Source: Streptomyces sclerotialus (GTDB taxonomy: Bacteria > Actinomycetota > Actinomycetes > Streptomycetales > Streptomycetaceae). Taken from it: DNA of 64,000 nucleotides. The stretch spans positions 1 through 64,000 of the forward strand of contig JODX01000003.1 in NCBI GenBank assembly GCA_000719105.1, given 5' to 3'. The first letter of the stretch is position 1; every line of letters begins with the position of its first letter. The position numbers and the translations under genes were made by a program. The notes beneath the pieces are model-generated. The model saw only the letters and a program-made list of their open reading frames with translations. It was not told where the DNA came from and did not search any database. Below, piece after piece: positions 53,559-63,960 of this stretch.

Positions 53559-54773
53559 TCAGACGACCCGTACGCCCCGCCGCCACACCCCCCGCACCAG
53601 CGGCACCCCCGGCCGGTAGGCCAGATGGACGTGGCTGGGGGCGTCGAGCAGGGCCAGGTCGGCGTACGCGCCCGGGGCGACGCGGCCGACGTCCGTGCGG
53701 CGCAGCGCGGCGGCCCCGCCCGCGGTGGCCGACCACACCGCCTCGTCCGGTGTCATCCCCATGTCCCGCACCGCGAGCGCGATGCAGAAGGGCACGGAGG
53801 AGGTGAAGGACGAGCCGGGGTTGCAGTCCGTGGACAGGGCGACCGTCACTCCGGCGTCGAGCAGGCGGCGGGCGTCCGGCCACGGGGCGCGGGTGGAGAA
53901 CTCGGCGCCCGGGAGCAGCGTGGCGACGGTACGGCCGTGCGCGAGGGCGTCCACGTCCGCGTCGGTGAGGTGGGTGCAGTGGTCGGCGCTGGCCGCGTCG
54001 AGTTCGACGGCGAGCTGCACGCCGGGGCCGTGGGAGAGCTGGTTGGCGTGGACGCGGGGGTGCAGGCCCCTGGCCCGGCCGGCGGTGAGGACGGCGCGGG
54101 CCTGGTCGCCGTCGAAGGCGCCCCGCTCGCAGAAGACGTCGATCCAGCGGGCGTACGGGGCACAGGCGTCGAGCATCTCCCCGGTGACGAGGGACACGTA
54201 GGCGGCCGGGTCCTCGGTGTGCTCCGGGGCGACGACGTGGGCGCCCAGGTAGGTGACCTCGTCGGTGTGCCGGGCGGCGATGCGCAGCGCGCGTGCCTCG
54301 TCCTCGACGGTGAGGCCGTAGCCCGACTTGGTCTCCATCGTGGTCGTGCCCTGGCGGAGGGCCTCGTCGAGGTGGCGGGTGAGGGTGCGTTCGAGGTCGG
54401 CGTCGCTCGCGGCGCGGGTGGCCGCGACGGTCGTCCGGATGCCGCCCGCCGAGTAGCTCCGGCCGGACATACGGGCGTTGAACTCCTCGGTGCGATCGCC
54501 CGCGAAGAGGAGGTGGGAGTGGGAGTCGACGAAGCCCGGCAGCACCGCCCGGCCCCCGGCGTCGACCCGATTGTCAGTGGCGGGTGCTTTGCTTTCCTCA
54601 CCTGTCCAGACGACGCGGTCGCCTTCGATAACGACGGCCGCGCTCTGGATCAGGCCAAGGGGGGACCTGTCACCGAGGGAGGGGTCGTTGGTGACCAGAG
54701 TGGCGATGTTGGTGATGACGGTGCTGGCGGTGCTGGCCGACTCGGCCGGGCTGGCGGTACTGGGGCTGCTCAT
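53559..54773 (-). CDS. hutI: Imidazolonepropionase
   Basis: 404 residues of the amidohydrolase superfamily. [16 protein letters not shown] carries the HxH metal pair, followed by [49 protein letters not shown] and [17 protein letters not shown] (metal aspartate). It opens the imidazolone ring to give N-formimino-L-glutamate. The ATG at 54773 has AAGGA upstream; the frame is open further 5' without similarity. Last gene of the hut operon. Confidence 0.95.
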   Translation of the reverse strand: MSSPSTASPAESASTASTVITNIATLVTNDPSLGDRSPLGLIQSAAVVIEGDRVVWTGEESKAPATDNRVDAGGRAVLPGFVDSHSHLLFAGDRTEEFNARMSGRSYSAGGIRTTVAATRAASDADLERTLTRHLDEALRQGTTTMETKSGYGLTVEDEARALRIAARHTDEVTYLGAHVVAPEHTEDPAAYVSLVTGEMLDACAPYARWIDVFCERGAFDGDQARAVLTAGRARGLHPRVHANQLSHGPGVQLAVELDAASADHCTHLTDADVDALAHGRTVATLLPGAEFSTRAPWPDARRLLDAGVTVALSTDCNPGSSFTSSVPFCIALAVRDMGMTPDEAVWSATAGGAAALRRTDVGRVAPGAYADLALLDAPSHVHLAYRPGVPLVRGVWRRGVRVV

Positions 54774-54877
54774 GGCGTCCTTGGTGGCCTGGTCCGCGGT
54801 GGCGGGGGAACGTGGCACAGGGGCGGGGGCGAGACGGACTCGGCGGGAAGAGCGGTGGGTGCCGGGGTTGCCGGGGG

Positions 54878-56332
54878 TCAGCCGCGCAGGGCTGCGACGG
54901 CGGTCGCCAGTGCCCGCGGCACGTCCGCCACGAGGGCGTGCGCCCCGTCCCGTACGACGTGCCGGCCGCCCACGACCGTATGCCGCACATCCGCTGCCGA
55001 CGCGGCGAATACGGCCGTCTCGGCGCCGAGTCGCGGAAGCGGCCCCGCCGTTCTGACCGAGTCGAGGGCGATCGTGGTGAAGTCGGCGAGCGCGCCGGCC
55101 TCCAGGGCGCCCGCGCTGTCCCAGCCGAGGGCCGCGTGGCCGTCGGCCGTGGCCGCCCGCAGGAGGGCCGCCGCCGTCCAGTGACCGCGCGTGCGGGTGC
55201 GCAGGCGCTCGTTCAGCTCCATGGCGCGCGCCTCCTCGAACAGGTCGATGACGGCATGGCTGTCGGAGCCGAGGGACAGCGTGGATCCGGCGCGCTGGAG
55301 TGCGGCGGCCGGGCCGATGCCGTCGGCGAGGTCCCGTTCGGTGGTCGGGCACATGCAGGTGCCGGTGGAGGCGGTGCCGATCAGCGCGATGTCCTCGTCG
55401 GTGAGGTGGGTGTTGTGGACGCCGGTCGTGCGCGGTCCGAGGACGCCGTGGTCGGCGAGCAGCCGGGTGGGGGTGCACCCGTGGGCCGCCCGGCAGGCGT
55501 CGTTCTCCGCGGGCTGCTCGGACAGGTGCACATGCAGGGGGGCCCGCCGCTCCTCGGCCCACCGGGCCACGGTGGCCAACTGGTCGGCGGGCACTGCCCG
55601 TACCGAGTGGACGGCCGCACCGATCCGTGCGTGATCCCGCTCCTTGAGAAGTGAAGAGCGTGTCGCCCAGGTCTCCGCGGTGCCGTCGGAGAAGCGGAGC
55701 TGGTGGGCGTCGGGCGGCTGTCCGAAGCCGGAGGAGAGATAGGCGGCGTCGAGGAGGGTGATCCGGATGCCGGCGTCGGCGGCCGCCGCGAGCAGGGCCT
55801 CGCCCATGGCGTTGGGGTCGGCGTAGGGGGTGCCGTCCGGGGCGTGGTGCACGTAGTGGAACTCCCCGACGCAGGTGACGCCCGCCAGGGCCATCTCCGC
55901 GTAGGTGGCGCGGGCGAGTGCGTGGTACGTGTCGGGGGTCAGCCGGCCGGCCACCGCGTACATCACCTCGCGCCAGGTCCAGAAGGTGCCGGAGCCGATC
56001 TGGACGGTGCCGCGCAGGGCCCGGTGGAAGGCGTGGGAGTGAGTGTTCGCGAGGCCGGGGAGGGTGAGGCCGCGCAGGATCTCGGCGCCGGGCGGGGGAT
56101 GGCCGACGCCCGTCCTGTCCGGGCCGTCCGTCCTGCCGGGGCTGTCCGTCCTGCCGGGGCTGTCCGTGCTCCCGATTGGCTCCGTGGGGTCCGTGCGGTC
56201 CGCGCGGTCCGTGCTCTCCGTGCTGTCCATGCGCAGGGCGGTGATGCGCCCGTCGGTCACCTCGACGGTCACGCCCGGCTCGACGTGCGTGCCGAGCCAT
56301 GCGTGTTCGAGCCAGTAGATCTTCCGCGTCAC
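54878..56332 (-). CDS. hutF: Formimidoylglutamate deiminase
   Basis: 484 residues of the amidohydrolase superfamily: [15 protein letters not shown] (HxH), [41 protein letters not shown] and [13 protein letters not shown]. It releases ammonia from N-formiminoglutamate to give N-formylglutamate, the five-step histidine route. GTG 56332 overlaps the stop of the upstream M20 gene by 4 bases. An N-terminal insertion of about 35 residues (around 36-70) built of [12 protein letters not shown] repeats is unusual for the family and coincides with an 18-bp DNA repeat. Confidence 0.93.
   Translation of the reverse strand: MTRKIYWLEHAWLGTHVEPGVTVEVTDGRITALRMDSTESTDRADRTDPTEPIGSTDSPGRTDSPGRTDGPDRTGVGHPPPGAEILRGLTLPGLANTHSHAFHRALRGTVQIGSGTFWTWREVMYAVAGRLTPDTYHALARATYAEMALAGVTCVGEFHYVHHAPDGTPYADPNAMGEALLAAAADAGIRITLLDAAYLSSGFGQPPDAHQLRFSDGTAETWATRSSLLKERDHARIGAAVHSVRAVPADQLATVARWAEERRAPLHVHLSEQPAENDACRAAHGCTPTRLLADHGVLGPRTTGVHNTHLTDEDIALIGTASTGTCMCPTTERDLADGIGPAAALQRAGSTLSLGSDSHAVIDLFEEARAMELNERLRTRTRGHWTAAALLRAATADGHAALGWDSAGALEAGALADFTTIALDSVRTAGPLPRLGAETAVFAASAADVRHTVVGGRHVVRDGAHALVADVPRALATAVAALRG
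56126..56161. repeat. 18-bp tandem repeat inside hutF
   Basis: Two exact copies of GTCCGTCCTGCCGGGGCT, flanked by degenerate copies from about 56110 to 56230. They encode the Ser/Pro/Gly/Arg/Thr/Asp repeat insertion near the N-terminus of HutF. Confidence 0.85.
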
Positions 56333-57585
56333 CTGCAGGCCAGTCCTTCCAGTACGTCGGCGAGGGCGGTCACCCCGGCCACGCAGTCGTCCTCGGCGGC
56401 GTACTCGGCAGGGGAGTGCGAGACGCCCGTGGGGTTGCGCACGAACAGCATGGCGGTCGGGACGGTCCCCGAAAGGATTCCGGCGTCGTGTCCCGCGCCG
56501 GTGCCGAGGACGGGTACCCGGAGACCTGTGGCGGCGCCGCCCAGAATGCGGGCGATCTCGTCGCGCAGGGCGTGGTCGAACTCGACGACGGGCGTGAAGG
56601 ACTCCCGTACGACGTCGAGCCGGATGCCGTGCGCCTCGGCGTACTCGTGGGCGGCCTGCTCGATGCCGGTGACGACCGTGTCGAGGGCGGCCCGGTCGGC
56701 GGCGCGGGAGTCGAGCCAGCCGCGTACGAGGGACGGGACGGCGTTCACCCCGTTCGGCTCGACGGAGATCTTGCCGAAGGTGGCGACGGCACCGGCGAGC
56801 CGGGCGTTCCGCCGGGCCGCGAGCACGGTCTCCGCGTACGGCAGCATGGGGTCCCGCCGGTCCGCGAGCCGGGTCGTCCCGGCGTGGTTGGCCTCGCCCC
56901 GGAAGTCGAACCGCCACCGTCCGTGCGGCCAGATGGCGCTGGCGACGCCCACCCGGTCCCCCGTGAGGTCCAGGGCCCGCCCCTGTTCGACGTGGAGTTC
57001 CACGAAGGCCCCGATCCGTCCCAGCCGCTCGGGGTCCGCTCCGATGGCGTCCGGGTCGTACCCGGCGGCCTCCATGGCCCGCGGCAGAGTGACCCCGTCG
57101 GCGTCCGTCAGCCGGTGCGCCTCCTCGGCGGTGAGCCGGCCCGCGCTGAGCCTGGAGCCCACACAGGCCAGTCCGAAGCGGGCGCCTTCCTCGTCACCGA
57201 AGTTGACGATGCCGAGCGGCTTGGCGAACCGGACTCCCCGCGCGCGCAGTTCGTCGAGCGCCGCGAACGCGGACACGACTCCGAGGGGCCCGTCGAAGGC
57301 GCCGCCGTCGGGTACGGAGTCGAGGTGCGAGCCGGTGACGACGGCGTCTCCTGCGGCGGGGTTCCCGAGCCAGGCCCACTGGTTGCCGTTCCGGTCGACC
57401 TCGTGGACGAGCCCCCGTCTCCGGGCCTGCTCCGCGAACCAGGCCCGGCACTCGGCATCGGCCCCGCTCCAGGCGAAACGGCGATAGCCGCCGGTGCCGG
57501 GGTGCCGTCCCACGGGCCGGAGCTCACTCCACATGGTGTGGAAGCCCGGTGCCACGGAGCTGCCGTCCCCCTCCTCCGGCCTCAC
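56329..57585 (-). CDS. M20 family amidohydrolase (annotated type: allantoate amidohydrolase; candidate N-formylglutamate deformylase)
   Basis: 418 residues of the M20/M40 carbamoylase group. Metal-site blocks: [46 protein letters not shown], and [11 protein letters not shown] and [10 protein letters not shown] near the end; [18 protein letters not shown] is the dimerisation lid. Relatives cleave N-carbamoyl or N-acyl amino acids and allantoate. Its position between hutU and hutF, overlapping both by 4 bases, argues that it removes the formyl group from N-formylglutamate, a step for which no HutG-like gene is present here. No allantoin gene is adjacent. Confidence 0.87.
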   Translation of the reverse strand: MRPEEGDGSSVAPGFHTMWSELRPVGRHPGTGGYRRFAWSGADAECRAWFAEQARRRGLVHEVDRNGNQWAWLGNPAAGDAVVTGSHLDSVPDGGAFDGPLGVVSAFAALDELRARGVRFAKPLGIVNFGDEEGARFGLACVGSRLSAGRLTAEEAHRLTDADGVTLPRAMEAAGYDPDAIGADPERLGRIGAFVELHVEQGRALDLTGDRVGVASAIWPHGRWRFDFRGEANHAGTTRLADRRDPMLPYAETVLAARRNARLAGAVATFGKISVEPNGVNAVPSLVRGWLDSRAADRAALDTVVTGIEQAAHEYAEAHGIRLDVVRESFTPVVEFDHALRDEIARILGGAATGLRVPVLGTGAGHDAGILSGTVPTAMLFVRNPTGVSHSPAEYAAEDDCVAGVTALADVLEGLACR

Positions 57586-59246
57586 GCCTCGTCACCCTCG
57601 CGCATGGGCACCCGCACACCCCGCTCGGTGGCGACCTCGTCCGCGCGCTCGTAGCCGGCGTCCACGTGGCGGATGACTCCCATCCCGGGGTCGTTGGTCA
57701 GCACACGGCGAATCTTCTCGCCGCCCAGCTTCGTGCCGTCGGCCACGGTGACCTGCCCGGCGTGGAGGGAGCGGCCCATGCCCACGCCGCCGCCGTGGTG
57801 CAGGGAGACCCAGGACGCGCCCGAGGCCACGTTCACCATGGCGTTCAGCAGCGGCCAGTCGGCGATCGCGTCGGAGCCGTCGCGCATGGCCTCGGTCTCC
57901 CGGTACGGCGAGGCGACCGACCCGCAGTCGAGGTGGTCGCGCCCGATGGCCAGCGGGGCCGCCAGCTCACCGCTCGCCACCATGTCGTTGAAGCGCTCGC
58001 CGGCCCGGTCCCGCTCCCCGTAGCCGAGCCAGCAGATGCGCGCGGGCAGCCCCTGGAAGCGCACCCGTTCCCCGGCCAGCCGGATCCAGCGGGCCAGGGA
58101 CTCGTTCTCGGGGAAGAGGCCGAGGATCGCCCGGTCGGTCTTCGCGATGTCCGAGGCCTCGCCCGAGAGGGCCGCCCACCGGAAGGGGCCCTTGCCCTCG
58201 CAGAACAGCGGCCGGATGTACGCGGGAACGAACCCGGGGAAGGCGAACGCACGTTCGTATCCGGCGAGTCGCGCCTCACCGCGGATGGAGTTGCCGTAGT
58301 CGAAGACCTCGGCTCCGGCGTCCATGAAGCCGACCATCGCCTCGACGTGCCGCGCCATCGACTCACGCGCGCGGGTGGTGAAACCCGCGGGGTCCTTCGC
58401 CGCGTACGAGGCCATGTCGTCGAAGTCGACGCCCAGCGGCAGGTACGACAGCGGGTCGTGGGCGGAGGTCTGGTCGGTGACGATGTCGACGGGCGCGCCC
58501 TCGGCGAGCATGCGCGGCAGCAGCTCCGCCGCGTTGCCGAGGAGGCCGATGGAGAGCGGCCGGCGGGCGTCGCGCGCCTCGACGGCGAGGCGCAGGGCCT
58601 GCTCGAGGGAGTCGGCGCGGACGTCGAGGTACCGGTGCTCGATGCGGCGTTCGATGGCACGCGGGTCGCAGTCGATGCAGAGGGCGACGCCGTCGTTCAT
58701 GGTGACGGCGAGCGGCTGGGCGCCGCCCATGCCGCCGAGCCCGGCCGTGAGGGTGATCGTCCCGGCGAGGGTGCCGCCGAACCGCTTGGCCGCGACCGCG
58801 GCGAACGTCTCGTAGGTGCCCTGGAGGATGCCCTGGGTGCCGATGTAGATCCACGAACCGGCGGTCATCTGTCCGTACATGGTGAGGCCGAGCTGTTCGA
58901 GCCGCCGGAACTCCTCCCAGTTCGCCCAGTCGCCCACCAGGTTCGAGTTGGCGATCAGCACGCGCGGCGCCCACTCGTGCGTCTGCATGACGCCGACGGG
59001 GCGGCCCGACTGCACGAGCATGGTCTCGTCCTGCTTCAGGGTCCGCAGGGTGCGCACCATCGCGTCGAAGGAGCGCCAGTCACGGGCCGCCTTGCCCGTG
59101 CCGCCGTAAACGACGAGCCGGTCGGGGTGCTCGGCGACCTCGGGGTCGAGGTTGTTCTGGAGCATGCGGAGGGCGGCTTCCTGCTGCCATCCCAGCGCAC
59201 TCATCTCCGTGCCGCGCGGGGCTCGTACGGGGCGGGGTCCTGACAC
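57582..59246 (-). CDS. hutU: Urocanate hydratase
   Basis: 554 residues. NAD-binding and active-site blocks are typical: [71 protein letters not shown] and the cysteine region [22 protein letters not shown] [17 protein letters not shown]. It hydrates urocanate to imidazolonepropionate. GTG 59246 follows AGGAGG at 6 bases. First gene of the operon hutU / M20 / hutF / hutI, all joined by 4-base overlaps or a short gap; the histidase gene is not in the window. Confidence 0.96.
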   Translation of the reverse strand: MSGPRPVRAPRGTEMSALGWQQEAALRMLQNNLDPEVAEHPDRLVVYGGTGKAARDWRSFDAMVRTLRTLKQDETMLVQSGRPVGVMQTHEWAPRVLIANSNLVGDWANWEEFRRLEQLGLTMYGQMTAGSWIYIGTQGILQGTYETFAAVAAKRFGGTLAGTITLTAGLGGMGGAQPLAVTMNDGVALCIDCDPRAIERRIEHRYLDVRADSLEQALRLAVEARDARRPLSIGLLGNAAELLPRMLAEGAPVDIVTDQTSAHDPLSYLPLGVDFDDMASYAAKDPAGFTTRARESMARHVEAMVGFMDAGAEVFDYGNSIRGEARLAGYERAFAFPGFVPAYIRPLFCEGKGPFRWAALSGEASDIAKTDRAILGLFPENESLARWIRLAGERVRFQGLPARICWLGYGERDRAGERFNDMVASGELAAPLAIGRDHLDCGSVASPYRETEAMRDGSDAIADWPLLNAMVNVASGASWVSLHHGGGVGMGRSLHAGQVTVADGTKLGGEKIRRVLTNDPGMGVIRHVDAGYERADEVATERGVRVPMREGDEA

Positions 59247-59305
59247 GGTCGGCCTCCTGGCGGGGACGGCGGGACGGCGGGTGGGCGGTGCGTCTGTTGC
59301 GCTGC

Positions 59306-59342
59306 CTATTCACATCCTGGAGACCTGAATAGAGCTAGTCAA
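59306..59342 (-). promoter_or_regulatory. hutU promoter with an overlapping operator-like inverted repeat
   Basis: On the minus strand TTGACT (59342-59337) and CAGGAT (59319-59314) are 17 bases apart. A perfect inverted repeat CTATTCA (59306-59312) / TGAATAG (59326-59332) with a 13-base spacer brackets the -10 box, exactly where a repressor would block polymerase. It is 60-86 bases upstream of the hutU GTG. Confidence 0.65.
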
Positions 59343-59453
59343 TACACGTGTGCGCCCACTCGGAGGCGCCGTGGATGTTTGACCGGCCGCACCCGGCACA
59401 GTCTTTTGGGGGGAAAAGGGCGGGAACGGCGCACACGACAACGGGGGGCCTGG

Positions 59454-60836
59454 ATGAACGACACGGGGACGGGCAGCGCGAGTGAGGCCGGCCGGCAGCG
59501 CGCGGCCCGGCGGGACGAGGCGGTGCGTGCCGCCGTGGAGCAGGGTCTGCTGGGGCCGGACACGCCCATCGTCGGGCTCCTGGACGTCGTCGGGATCAAG
59601 GATTCGGCGGCGGCGCTCCGGGCGGCCTTCGATGCGGTGACGGCACCGGGCACACCGGTCCTGCATGCCTTCGCCGTCAAGGCGAGCCCTCTCGTGCCCG
59701 TACTGCGCCTGCTGCACGGGGCGGGCATCGGCGCCGAGGTCGCGAGCCCCGGCGAACTGGCGCTCGCCCGGGCCGCCGGCATCGCACCGGACCGTACGGT
59801 GCTCGACTCGCCCGCGAAGACACCCGGTGAACTGCGGGAGGCACTGTCCCTCGGCATCGCGGTCAACGCGGACAACCCCCAGGAACTGGACCGCATCGAC
59901 GCCCTGGTCGGCTCGACGGCCCCCCGCTCACCGATTGGCATCCGGGTGAACCCGCAGGTGGGCGGCGGTTCGATCGGTGCCACGTCCACCGCCACGGCCA
60001 CCTCCAAGTTCGGGGTGGCCCTGCGCGACGAGGGTGCCCGGGAGTGGGTGACCGGGGCGTACGCGGACCGCCCCTGGCTCACCCGGCTGCATGCCCACAC
60101 CGGCTCCCAGGGCATCCCGCTCCCCCTCATGGCGCGAGGCGTTGCGGAGACGTACGCCCTCGCCGAGGAGATCAACCGGCGCGTCGGCCGCCGGCAGATC
60201 GACACCATCGACATCGGCGGCGGCCTGCCGGTCAACTTCGCCTCCGACGAGACCAGCCCGGCCTACGCCCAGTACGCCCGTCTGCTGGCGGAGACGGTGC
60301 CGGGCCTCTTCGACGGGCGGTACGGGCTGGTCACCGAGTTCGGCCGCTCGCTCCTGGCCAAGCACGGCACGGTGGTCGCCCGCGTCGAGTACACCAAGCG
60401 GTCGGGCGGCCGTCCCATCGCGGTCACCCACGCCGGCGTCCAGGTCGCGACCCGCACCGTCTACGCCCCCGACTCCTGGCCCCTGCGCATCGCCGCGTAC
60501 GACGCGAAGGGGTGTCCCAGGTCCGGCCCGCCGACCGTGCAGGACATCGCCGGCCCCGCCTGCTTCTCGGGCGACCTCCTCGCCGAGGGCCGCAGCCTTC
60601 CCCTCCTGGAACAGGGCGACTACGCGGCCGCCCTGGACACCGGCGCGTACTACTTCGCCCACCACTACGCGTACAACTCACTGCTCCGCCCGGGCATCTA
60701 CGGCTTCGCCCCCGCCGCGCCGGAGGCGACCGGGGGAATCCGCTTCGCGCCGGTGCGCACGCCCCAGACCCTCGACGAGATCGTCGCGGAGTCGGGCGGG
60801 GCGCACGTGGGAGGCCTGCAGGACCTGTACCTGTAG
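59454..60836 (+). CDS. Fold-type III PLP-dependent decarboxylase (diaminopimelate/ornithine decarboxylase-like)
   Basis: 460 residues. The PLP lysine lies in HAFAVKASPLVPVLRLLH. EVASPGELALARAAG, LHAHTGSQGIPL, IDTIDIGGGLPVNF and TEFGRSLLAKHG are barrel motifs of the family, and CFSGDLLAEGRSLPLLEQGDYAAALDTGAYYF is the C-terminal beta domain with the CFSGD active-site loop. The substrate cannot be fixed: lysA-type diaminopimelate decarboxylases usually lie with argS or thrA, which are absent. ATG 59454. It is divergent from hutU and is not clearly part of it. Confidence 0.85.
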   Translation: MNDTGTGSASEAGRQRAARRDEAVRAAVEQGLLGPDTPIVGLLDVVGIKDSAAALRAAFDAVTAPGTPVLHAFAVKASPLVPVLRLLHGAGIGAEVASPGELALARAAGIAPDRTVLDSPAKTPGELREALSLGIAVNADNPQELDRIDALVGSTAPRSPIGIRVNPQVGGGSIGATSTATATSKFGVALRDEGAREWVTGAYADRPWLTRLHAHTGSQGIPLPLMARGVAETYALAEEINRRVGRRQIDTIDIGGGLPVNFASDETSPAYAQYARLLAETVPGLFDGRYGLVTEFGRSLLAKHGTVVARVEYTKRSGGRPIAVTHAGVQVATRTVYAPDSWPLRIAAYDAKGCPRSGPPTVQDIAGPACFSGDLLAEGRSLPLLEQGDYAAALDTGAYYFAHHYAYNSLLRPGIYGFAPAAPEATGGIRFAPVRTPQTLDEIVAESGGAHVGGLQDLYL

Positions 60837-61161
60837 AGGAACCGGAGGAACCACAGCGGGGAGGGGGCGGGCCGGAACCCGACGACCGGCGCACGAGGCG
60901 TTCCGCGCTTCGACCGGGCGCCGCGCGTCACCGGATTGACGGACGGACACCGTTCCGCCGGCCGGCTCCGATCTTTCGACGTCCCAGGTCAGCGCCCCGT
61001 CACCCGCTTTTACGCCCGTCTCCGCGGAAGACGGACAGTCGATCCACCTTAGTCACTCCGCGCATGTTCGACCGGGAAAAACCCGGACTCCTCACCCCTC
61101 TCGCGCACGGTGCGTAGCTTCGGCGTCATTCAGCCGTACCCGAGGCGGGAGGGGAGCCACG
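60837..61161. other. Intergenic region before the roadblock-like operon
   Basis: 325 bases that must contain the promoter of the following operon. A small inverted repeat CCGGG-AAAAA-CCCGG lies at 61072-61086, about 75 bases before the first start codon. No convincing -35/-10 pair or RNA gene. Confidence 0.4.
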
Positions 61162-61560
61162 GTGCCCGGAATAGACGAGTGTCTGCTGGAAGCCATGAGG
61201 CTCCCCGGAGCCCTGGGCGCCGCGGTGGTCGACTGGACCAGCGGGCTGGCCCTGGGCACGGTCGGGGACGCACCGGGCGGCGATCACGAGACGACAGCGG
61301 CCGAGGCCGCGGAACTGGCCCGGCTCGCGGCCGAGCACCGCGCCTTCGCACCGGAGGAGGAGGTCGGCTGGGACGGGCAGGACCCCCCGGTCGAGGATCT
61401 GATCGTCAGCAACCGCGACACGTACCACCTCCTGCGCTTCGTTCGGACGACCTTCGACAGCAGCGTCTTCCTGCACCTGTGGCTCGCCCGCACCGACGGC
61501 AATCTCGCCCTGGCCCGCATCAGGCTCGGCGAGATGGCGGGACGGCTGGTGCTGGGATGA
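61162..61560 (+). CDS. Small roadblock/LC7-like protein
   Basis: 132 residues. The core LGAAVVDWTSGLALGTVGD, then VEDLIVSNRDTYHLLRFVRTTFDSSVFLHLWLARTDGNLALARIRLGEM has the alternating strand and helix pattern of a roadblock fold. It aligns by eye with the protein encoded at 63568-63942 ([35 protein letters not shown]). Roadblock proteins regulate small GTPases or form dimer platforms. GTG 61162 follows GGAGGGGAG. Its stop overlaps the next start (ATGA), so it is the first gene of an operon. Confidence 0.75.
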   Translation: MPGIDECLLEAMRLPGALGAAVVDWTSGLALGTVGDAPGGDHETTAAEAAELARLAAEHRAFAPEEEVGWDGQDPPVEDLIVSNRDTYHLLRFVRTTFDSSVFLHLWLARTDGNLALARIRLGEMAGRLVLG

Positions 61561-62747
61561 CCGTGATCAGCACACCGCCGCCTCCCCTCCCCGTGCGGCA
61601 GAAGCGCAACGGCGGCGTGAACGGCCACCCTGCCGCCGCCCCCACGGACCGCACCGCTCCCACCGACTCCGATGCCCCCATGGACTCCGGTGCTCCCATG
61701 GACTCCGGTGCTCCCGCGGACTCCGGTGCTCCCGCGGACTCCAGTGCTCCTCCCACAGACTTCGGTACCCGGACAGATCCCGGTGCTCCCGTGTCTCCCA
61801 CCGCCCCCAGCGTCTCCCCGATGCTCCAGCGGCTCGCCGCCGAACGTGCCACCGGTGTCCTGCTGCGCGAACGCGGCACGCTCTACCTCGCCGACGGCCG
61901 GATCGTGCACGCCGAGAGCCCGGACACCCCGAGCCTCGACATCCTGCTCACCGCGGGCGGACTGCTGAGCGCCGACGGCTGGCGGGAGGCCGTCGCGAAG
62001 GCCGGCGCCCGGCGGCGGGTCGGCCGGTTCCTGGTGGACAGCGGCCAGGTCACGGAAGGGGCGCTGGAGCTGTGCCATGTGGGCGCGATGTTCGACGCGG
62101 CGTACTTCGTGCTCGGTCCGTCCAGCGCGCCGACCCGGTTCCGTTACGGGGCGATGCACTGGCTCGGCACCGTACGCCCGGTACCGGTGGCCGCACTGGA
62201 GCGCGAGACGCTGCGCCGCCGCGCGCTGCTGCACCGCATCTGGCCCGACCCGGCGACGGACAGCGCGCCGCTGGTCCGGGCCGAGAGCCCCGCCGAGCCA
62301 CCGGTCCCGTTCCGTCAGGGAGTCGTGCTCGACCAGGTGAACGGGGCACGGACCGCCGCGGACATCTCGCGCGCGCTCGGCCGTCCGGCGTTCCACACGC
62401 TGGTCGATCTGCGCAGACTGGCCGCCGCGGGAATCGTGACGACGGCACCGCCGACGACGGCAGCGGCGTTGGAGATGCCGTCGGAGATGGCAGCGGCGCT
62501 GGCACCGGCACCAATACCGGCACCGGCACCGGCACAGGCACAGGCACCGACCGTGACAGCGACGAGTCCCGGCTGTCCGGATGGCGCCGGTGCTCCCGGC
62601 GACCTTGGCGGCTCCGTTGGCTCCGACGGCTCCGACGGCTCCGGTGCTTCCCCCGCCGCCACCGTTCCCCCCCTGTTCACCCAGCCTTCGGCGGACCCCA
62701 ACGTCGCTCTGTTGCGCCGGCTCCGAGATGCCCTGGAGGCCCTGTGA
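61557..62747 (+). CDS. Unknown protein with DUF4388/PATAN-like domain and a repeat-rich linker
   Basis: 396 residues. Residues about 20-75 are a Ser/Ala/Pro/Asp repeat. Residues about 85-200 (MLQRLAAERATGVLLRERGTLYLADGRIVHAESPD, ILLTAGGLLSADGWREAV) look like the DUF4388/PATAN signalling domain, in which LxxADGRIVHAES is typical. A small winged-helix-like segment follows (FRQGVVLDQVNGARTAADISRALGRPAFHTLVDLRRLAAAGIV). The C-terminus is Ala/Pro/Gly-rich. It may bind nucleotides or act in scaffolding; no reaction is proposed. Coupled to the genes on both sides by 4-base overlaps. Confidence 0.6.
   Translation: MTVISTPPPPLPVRQKRNGGVNGHPAAAPTDRTAPTDSDAPMDSGAPMDSGAPADSGAPADSSAPPTDFGTRTDPGAPVSPTAPSVSPMLQRLAAERATGVLLRERGTLYLADGRIVHAESPDTPSLDILLTAGGLLSADGWREAVAKAGARRRVGRFLVDSGQVTEGALELCHVGAMFDAAYFVLGPSSAPTRFRYGAMHWLGTVRPVPVAALERETLRRRALLHRIWPDPATDSAPLVRAESPAEPPVPFRQGVVLDQVNGARTAADISRALGRPAFHTLVDLRRLAAAGIVTTAPPTTAAALEMPSEMAAALAPAPIPAPAPAQAQAPTVTATSPGCPDGAGAPGDLGGSVGSDGSDGSGASPAATVPPLFTQPSADPNVALLRRLRDALEAL
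61680..61751 (+). repeat. 18-bp coding tandem repeat
   Basis: Four copies of (ATG/GCG)GACTCCGGTGCTCCC in frame, encoding DSGAP units in the N-terminal linker of the DUF4388-like protein. The copies are nearly identical in DNA, so the expansion is recent. Confidence 0.85.
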
Positions 62748-62785
62748 TCCGCGCGCTTCGACAGCGTGTCGAGAGGAGACTGCTG

Positions 62786-63553
62786 ATGGCGGCGGAGGCC
62801 GAAGTCCTCGACGAGCTGCACCGGCTGCGAGCCCGCGTACCCCAGCTGACCGGGGCGCTCGCGGCCAGCGTCGACGGTCTGCTGCTGGCCCAGGACACGC
62901 CCGGCACGGAACCGGAGGGCGTGGCCGCGCTCACGGCCTCGGTGCTCGGCGTGGCCGTACGGATGACGGACGCCACCGGGCAGGGGGGCTTCCGCGAGCT
63001 GCTCGTCCGCGGGACGAACGGCTATGTGGCGACGTACGCGGCGGGCTCGGCCGCCGTGCTGACGCTGTTGGCGGAGGACCGGGTCAACGTGGGCCGGCTG
63101 CATCTGGAGGGCCGCCGCGCCGGCACCCGCATCGGTGAGCTGGTCGACGCCGCGGCGGCCCGCGCCGACCCTTCCGCGCGCGCCGGCGGAAGCGGAGCGA
63201 GGGCCAGGACCCCGGCGAAGCCGGCCATCCCGGCCACCCGGACGACGCGCACCGCTCGAACGGATCCGGCCGCTCCGGTCGCTTCGGCCGCTTCCACCGT
63301 GTCCCCCTCAGCCCGGCCGCCCACCGCGAGGACGGACACGAAGCAGGACACGGGCAACGACACGAAGAACGACATGCGGAACGACATGAAGAACGACAAC
63401 ACCACTACCGGCACGACTACCGGCACAACTACCGGCACCACCACCGACGCGAAAGCCGACGCGAAGGCCACCACGAGGTCCGCCACCCCGCGGACCCGGA
63501 CCCCACGCACGGCACGCGCCACACCCAACACACCCACCGCAAGTGAGAGTTGA
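62786..63553 (+). CDS. Roadblock/LC7 domain protein with long disordered tail
   Basis: 255 residues. Residues 1 to about 125 form the roadblock domain: [54 protein letters not shown] and [41 protein letters not shown]. The remaining 130 residues are Thr/Arg/Ala/Asp/Asn low complexity with TTTG and KNDM repeats. ATG 62786 has AGAGGAG 7 bases upstream; a GTG at 62744 overlapping the previous stop is the alternative and would couple the genes. Related proteins in Streptomyces conservons pair with a kinase-like protein and a small GTPase. Confidence 0.8.
   Translation: MAAEAEVLDELHRLRARVPQLTGALAASVDGLLLAQDTPGTEPEGVAALTASVLGVAVRMTDATGQGGFRELLVRGTNGYVATYAAGSAAVLTLLAEDRVNVGRLHLEGRRAGTRIGELVDAAAARADPSARAGGSGARARTPAKPAIPATRTTRTARTDPAAPVASAASTVSPSARPPTARTDTKQDTGNDTKNDMRNDMKNDNTTTGTTTGTTTGTTTDAKADAKATTRSATPRTRTPRTARATPNTPTASES
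63401..63448 (+). repeat. 12-bp coding tandem repeat
   Basis: Four copies of an ACnACTACCGGC-type unit encode TTTG repeats in the tail of the roadblock protein. Confidence 0.85.
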
Positions 63554-63567
63554 GAGGACGTACCCCC

Positions 63568-63942
63568 ATGGCCAACACCGAGACCGCACTGAAAGAAGCG
63601 CTCGCCTCCATCGAGGGCGCGACCGGCGCCGCACTCGTCGACTACACCAGCGGTATGGCGCTGGGCACGATCGGCGGCAGCAAGAGCTTCGACCTGAACG
63701 TCGCGGCGGCCGGCAACACCGACGTCGTCCGCGCCAAGCTGCGCACGATGGAGCATCTGGGTCTGAAAGGCGAGATCGAGGACATCCTGATCACACTGAG
63801 CGACCAGTACCACCTGATCCGCCTGCTCACCGGGCGCGGCGGCAACGGTCTCTTCCTCTACCTGGTACTGGACATGAAGCGGTCCAATCTGGCGATGGCC
63901 CGGCACCAGCTGAAGAAGATCGAGTCGGAACTGGAGGTCTGA
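63568..63942 (+). CDS. Small roadblock/LC7-like protein
   Basis: 124 residues: [55 protein letters not shown] then [56 protein letters not shown]. It is a single roadblock-like domain, closely similar in layout to the first protein of the operon. ATG 63568 lies 14 bases after the previous stop, with AGAGGA as ribosome site. The operon may continue past the window edge, where a partner GTPase could lie. Confidence 0.8.
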   Translation: MANTETALKEALASIEGATGAALVDYTSGMALGTIGGSKSFDLNVAAAGNTDVVRAKLRTMEHLGLKGEIEDILITLSDQYHLIRLLTGRGGNGLFLYLVLDMKRSNLAMARHQLKKIESELEV

Positions 63943-63960
63943 CCGGCTCCGGTACCGAAG

